Source: WVWW01 sp041568335
GTDB lineage: Bacteria > Acidobacteriota > Polarisedimenticolia > Polarisedimenticolales > Polarisedimenticolaceae
Assembly (NCBI GenBank): GCA_041568335.1
Contig: JBFFZZ010000211.1
Coordinates: 1-5,661 of the forward strand
DNA length: 5,661 bases
Direction of reading: 5' to 3'
This document shows, in pieces, positions 1 through 5,661 of the stretch. A program made the translations under genes and the position numbers. Below the pieces are notes generated by a model. The model made no database searches. It was not told where the DNA came from and worked only from the letters and a program-made list of their open reading frames with translations. Position 1 is the stretch's first letter. Every line of letters begins with the position of its first letter.

Positions 1-61
1 CGATCGGTTGCGCGAGATCCTCGACCACGTCGGGCAGACGGTCCAGGTGCACGCGGCCTAG
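1..61 (+). CDS. C-terminal end of an unidentified protein (partial)
   Basis: Reading from base 2 gives 19 codons ending in TAG at 59-61, with the peptide DRLREILDHVGQTVQVHAA. Eighteen of the 19 third positions are G or C, as expected of a real gene in this GC-rich genome, and the peptide has a plausible amphipathic C-terminal helix (LREILDHV). It lies on the same strand as metH and stops 93 bases before it. The fragment is too short to assign to any family. A competing reading exists on the other strand: a GTG at 50-52 opens a frame running off the left edge. It has no clear ribosome binding site, so I prefer the plus-strand reading, without much confidence. Confidence 0.38.
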   Translation, partial: DRLREILDHVGQTVQVHAA

Positions 62-154
62 GACCGATCTGTCATAGGGCTGGCGGCCGACGGCGCGTGC
101 GACCATACTCTGCGGTCGGAAGCGTGTAGTGCGCCGACCCGTGGAGTTGTTGCC
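62..154 (+). promoter_or_regulatory. metH leader / intergenic region, weak promoter candidate
   Basis: This 93-base gap has no reading frame of note. The best -10-like hexamer is CATACT at 104-109 (4 of 6 matches to TATAAT). Seventeen bases upstream sits only TGGCGG (81-86), a poor -35. A 6-bp perfect inverted repeat, GGTCGG (114-119) and CCGACC (134-139) with a 14-base loop, ends just before the ribosome binding site. In DNA this GC-rich that may be chance. I could not recognise a cobalamin riboswitch, for which the gap is short, or an S-adenosylhomocysteine riboswitch. metH may instead be read through from the upstream gene. Confidence 0.25.
143..146 (+). promoter_or_regulatory. Ribosome binding site of metH
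   Basis: GGAG at 143-146, eight bases before the GTG at 155-157, is an ideally spaced Shine-Dalgarno core. It supports GTG 155 as the true metH start. The resulting N-terminus also places the conserved GAMGT motif at residues 20-24, where the family has it. Confidence 0.7.
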
Positions 155-3798
<3,644 letters not shown>

Positions 3799-3811
<13 letters not shown>

Positions 3812-3981
3812 TCCGACACGGCCTCGTACCCGTCACAGGCCGTCACCGGCAACCGCGGGTACTTCCCGAGTCCGGCACGATCGGAACAACAGCGCCAGTA
3901 GACCTGTCCGCCGGAACCGTCCACACGACGCACGTGACGGCAGTCCGAACAGAGCCCTTCGGGCCGCTCGTCTACTGCCAC
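3799..3981 (-). CDS. Small Cys-rich protein, probable zinc-ribbon-like, conserved family of unknown function
   Basis: This predicts a 60-residue protein with five cysteines: C11 and C14 (LCSDCRHVRR), C31 and C32 (YWRCCSDR) and C49 (VTACDGYE), between which lies the KYPRLPV stretch. The order CxxC-RH, then a Cys, then K-Y-P-x-x-P-V-x-A-C-x-G-Y-E matches, from memory, a family of tiny uncharacterised proteins in GC-rich bacteria. The spacing suggests a metal-binding fold, but no function is known to me. I chose GTG at 3979-3981 because family members begin just before the first CxxC. A GTG at 4021-4023 would give 74 residues, but a GGAGG touches it with no spacer and the overlap with the permease would grow to 52 bases. 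The chosen start overlaps the end of the permease gene by 10 bases, so translation is probably coupled; I see no good Shine-Dalgarno of its own. The 3' end overlaps metH by 13 bases tail to tail. The C-terminus is acidic (SDYEE). Confidence 0.75.
3818..3843 (+). other. Perfect 7-bp inverted repeat just after the metH stop
   Basis: ACGGCCT at 3818-3824 and AGGCCGT at 3837-3843 are exact reverse complements around a 12-base loop, beginning seven bases after the metH TAG. The hairpin could slow or stop transcription leaving metH, but no run of T follows it, so it is not a canonical intrinsic terminator. It also lies wholly inside the coding sequence of the minus-strand Cys-rich gene, where the repeat encodes conserved-looking residues (TA and EAV around CDGY). 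It may therefore be a coding coincidence. Confidence 0.2.
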
Positions 3982-5003
3982 CGGAACAGGATCAACGCGG
4001 CGAAGAAAGCGGCGACCCCCCACCCTCCGAAGATCGCGATCTCACCGGCGATCGCGCTCACGCCGGCGCCCTCGATCATGACCTGGCGCAACGCGTCGTT
4101 CAGCGCGGTGAGCGGGAGCGCCTGAACGAACGGCTGCATCAGGTCGGGAAAACGTTCCGTGGAAAAGAACGTGCCCGACAGGATCCACATCGGCATCATG
4201 ACGATGTTCATCAGACCCGAGACACCCTCGACGGTTTTCGGGCGGCTGGCGACCAGCAACCCGGCGGCGGCGAACGTGAAGGCCCCGAGCGCGCAGACCC
4301 CGCCCAGCAACACCCAGGTACCGCGCACGGGCACGCCGAACAACAGCGTGGCGCAGCCGACCAGCACGACGACCTCGATGACGAGGAACACGAGCCGGCC
4401 GACGAACTGGGCGAGCAGGTACTGCCAGCGGCGCATCGGCGTGGCGACGAAGCGCTTGAGGATGCGCCGTTGCCTGGAGTTCACGATCGAGAACCCGATA
4501 CTCCACATCCCGGTGCCCATCAGGTTCATCCCCAGTAAACCGGGGATCAGGAAATCGATGTAGCGTGAGCCTTTCTCGGTCATCTCGCGTACGTCGGTCG
4601 GGTGGGCATCGACTCGTCCGGCCGCGCGTTGCAGGACCTGATCGGTCACCAACCGCGCCTCGCGGCTCTCCGGCCTCGTGGGGTCGTACCAGAAGGTCCA
4701 CGTCTTGCCCGGGATGACGACCACCGCGACCTTGCCGGTGCGCAACGCGTCGCGGGATTCTCCTTCGTCCAACCGTTCGACCGACAACCCTTCGTCGGCA
4801 ACCAGCGTGGTGAACAACTCGGCGGCTCCCGCGCCGTCCTGTACCGCGATCGGCATCACGGCCGGTCCGCTGGCCCGAAACGCGATCCCCAACGCGATCG
4901 ACAACAGGACGGGGAAGACGACGACCCAGAAAATCGCCTCCGGCTCGCGCAGGATCCCGCGTACCTTCGTCAGCGACAGCTGGGTCAACGGTGAGTAGCG
5001 CAT
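3972..5003 (-). CDS. ABC-2 type transporter permease
   Basis: This is the membrane subunit of an ABC exporter, paired with the ATPase encoded just upstream. From ATG 5003 it has 343 residues, usual for the family. Six hydrophobic segments can be read: about 24-44, 151-174, 199-222, 229-252, 262-280 and 319-341. Between the first two lies a soluble, probably extracytoplasmic region of about 100 residues. Family landmarks are the loop after helix 1 (IAVQDGAGAAELFTTL), FLIPGLLGMNLMGTG at the second segment, and the C-terminal LPLTALNDALRQVM before the last helix. This pattern fits the ABC2_membrane group that includes drug, lipid and Na+ exporters; the substrate cannot be inferred. Start choice: TTG at 5004-5006 directly precedes ATG at 5001-5003. 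I take ATG, though the nearest purine-rich site (5016-5020) is 12 bases away from it and 9 from the TTG. Only 15 bases separate it from the ATPase stop, in the same frame, so the two are surely one operon. Confidence 0.94.
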   Translation of the reverse strand: MRYSPLTQLSLTKVRGILREPEAIFWVVVFPVLLSIALGIAFRASGPAVMPIAVQDGAGAAELFTTLVADEGLSVERLDEGESRDALRTGKVAVVVIPGKTWTFWYDPTRPESREARLVTDQVLQRAAGRVDAHPTDVREMTEKGSRYIDFLIPGLLGMNLMGTGMWSIGFSIVNSRQRRILKRFVATPMRRWQYLLAQFVGRLVFLVIEVVVLVGCATLLFGVPVRGTWVLLGGVCALGAFTFAAAGLLVASRPKTVEGVSGLMNIVMMPMWILSGTFFSTERFPDLMQPFVQALPLTALNDALRQVMIEGAGVSAIAGEIAIFGGWGVAAFFAALILFRWQ

Positions 5004-5015
5004 CAATGGTCCGGG

Positions 5016-5020
5016 CCCCT
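5016..5020 (-). promoter_or_regulatory. Possible ribosome binding site of the permease gene
   Basis: On the minus strand AGGGG occupies 5020-5016 and overlaps the TAG stop of the ATPase gene. It is the only purine-rich candidate ahead of the permease. Its spacing is 9 bases to the TTG at 5006 and 12 to the ATG at 5003, so it slightly favours TTG initiation, while codon preference favours ATG. Overlap with the upstream stop codon suggests translational coupling. Confidence 0.35.
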
Positions 5021-5661
5021 AGTCGTCTCTGAGGTGTCGCCCGGTGAGGGCCACGAAGAGGTCTTCGAGCGTGGCGTGGTGCGTCGTGAGGTTCGATAAC
5101 TCGACACCCTGCTCCTTCAACGCGCCGAGGATCGCGGGAACGGCCCGGTGAAGGTGTTCGACGGTCACACGCAAACGCGACTCGTCTCCCCGGATCTCCT
5201 GAACGTCGCCGAGCCCGTTCAGCCGCGAGAGATCCGGTGCGCGGTCGCAAGTCACCTCGACCACGTTGTCCGCGCCGAGACTCGCGATCAGCTCGGCCGG
5301 GGATCCCAGCGCGATGATCTTCCCGCGGTCGACGATGGCGACACGGTCGCACAGCCGTTCGGCCTCGTCCATGTAGTGTGTCGTCAACAGGACCGTGCGC
5401 TCGCGCTCGCGCAGGTCGGACACGATGTTCCAGATCTGGCGCCGGGACTGCGGGTCCAAACCCGTCGTCGGCTCGTCGAGGAACAGGATCTCGGGATCGC
5501 AGGCCAGCGCGCAGGCCAGCGACAAGCGTTGTTGCTGTCCGCCCGAGAGCGTGCGTACCCAGGCCGAAGACTTTTCCTCCAGGCCCACGTCCTTCAAGAC
5601 CTCCTCGGGCGCGGCCCCGCGGTCGTAGAAACTCCGGAACAGGGTGATCGTCTCGAGCACC
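5019..5661 (-). CDS. ABC transporter ATP-binding protein, DrrA/CcmA-like (partial, N-terminus beyond right edge)
   Basis: This is the cytoplasmic ATPase that drives the neighbouring ABC-2 permease. The window holds the last 213 codons and the stop; the GTG at 5658-5660 is an internal valine codon, not the start. Counting residues from that codon, visible motifs are the ABC signature LSGGQQQR (38-45), Walker B with catalytic glutamate ILFLDEPTTGLDP (58-70, E63), and the switch histidine in LLTTHYMDEAE (H95). The Walker A loop and the Q-loop must lie beyond base 5661. After the nucleotide-binding core comes a roughly 90-residue C-terminal domain ending ATLEDLFVALTGRHLRDD, typical of ATPases that partner ABC-2 permeases (drug, lipid or polysaccharide export). 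The substrate is not predictable. Stop is TAG at 5019-5021. The same frame continues into the permease after this single stop. Confidence 0.95.
   Translation of the reverse strand, partial: VLETITLFRSFYDRGAAPEEVLKDVGLEEKSSAWVRTLSGGQQQRLSLACALACDPEILFLDEPTTGLDPQSRRQIWNIVSDLRERERTVLLTTHYMDEAERLCDRVAIVDRGKIIALGSPAELIASLGADNVVEVTCDRAPDLSRLNGLGDVQEIRGDESRLRVTVEHLHRAVPAILGALKEQGVELSNLTTHHATLEDLFVALTGRHLRDD

Noticed and set aside
1..52. Possible divergent minus-strand gene starting GTG at 50-52 and leaving the left edge
   Set aside because: The frame is open for 17 codons with mostly G/C third positions, but no ribosome binding site is evident. The plus-strand reading through the same bases has a clean stop and higher G/C at third positions. 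It remains an alternative, not an annotation.
4021..4023. Upstream GTG as the start of the Cys-rich gene (74 residues)
   Set aside because: The GGAGG next to it leaves no spacer, the added 14 residues are arginine-rich and lie opposite no conserved motif, and it would lengthen the overlap with the permease to 52 bases.
4042..5352. A 436-codon minus-strand frame spanning the ATPase-permease junction
   Set aside because: It is an out-of-frame shadow of two real genes on the same strand. The translation is dominated by arginine, with no hydrophobic segments or ABC motifs.

Overview
This window comes from a GC-rich bacterium. Third codon positions are strongly G/C, initiation codons include GTG, and all five stop codons I can read are TAG. 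The gene content is ordinary and mostly of recognisable families. The long, five-module type of methionine synthase is shared by many Gram-negative phyla. As I remember it, the small Cys-rich protein is commonest in GC-rich groups such as Acidobacteriota, Myxococcota, Gemmatimonadota and their relatives. No phylum can be fixed from this sequence alone.

Layout: bases 1-61 hold what looks like the last 19 codons of an unidentified plus-strand gene. A 93-base gap (62-154) carries a good ribosome binding site and only weak promoter-like sequence. Bases 155-3811 are a complete metH, the cobalamin-dependent methionine synthase, with every catalytic and metal-binding motif intact. On the minus strand, running from the right edge towards metH, lie three closely packed genes: an ABC-2 type ATPase (5019-5661, N-terminus outside the window), its six-helix ABC-2 permease (3972-5003), and a 60-residue Cys-rich protein (3799-3981). 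The permease and small gene overlap by 10 bases. The small gene and metH converge and overlap tail to tail by 13 bases.

How they work together: the ATPase and permease make one membrane exporter of unknown substrate. The Cys-rich mini-protein is probably co-transcribed with them, but nothing links its function to theirs. MetH acts alone here in the methionine/one-carbon cycle, and the exporter next to it is probably there by chance.

I see no mobile element, CRISPR array, tRNA/rRNA or recognisable riboswitch. I also see no sign of a novel multi-gene system. The points most worth a second look are the compact overlapping arrangement around the Cys-rich mini-gene, the exclusive use of TAG stops, and the fact that the ATPase and permease share one reading frame, separated by a single TAG and four or five codons.
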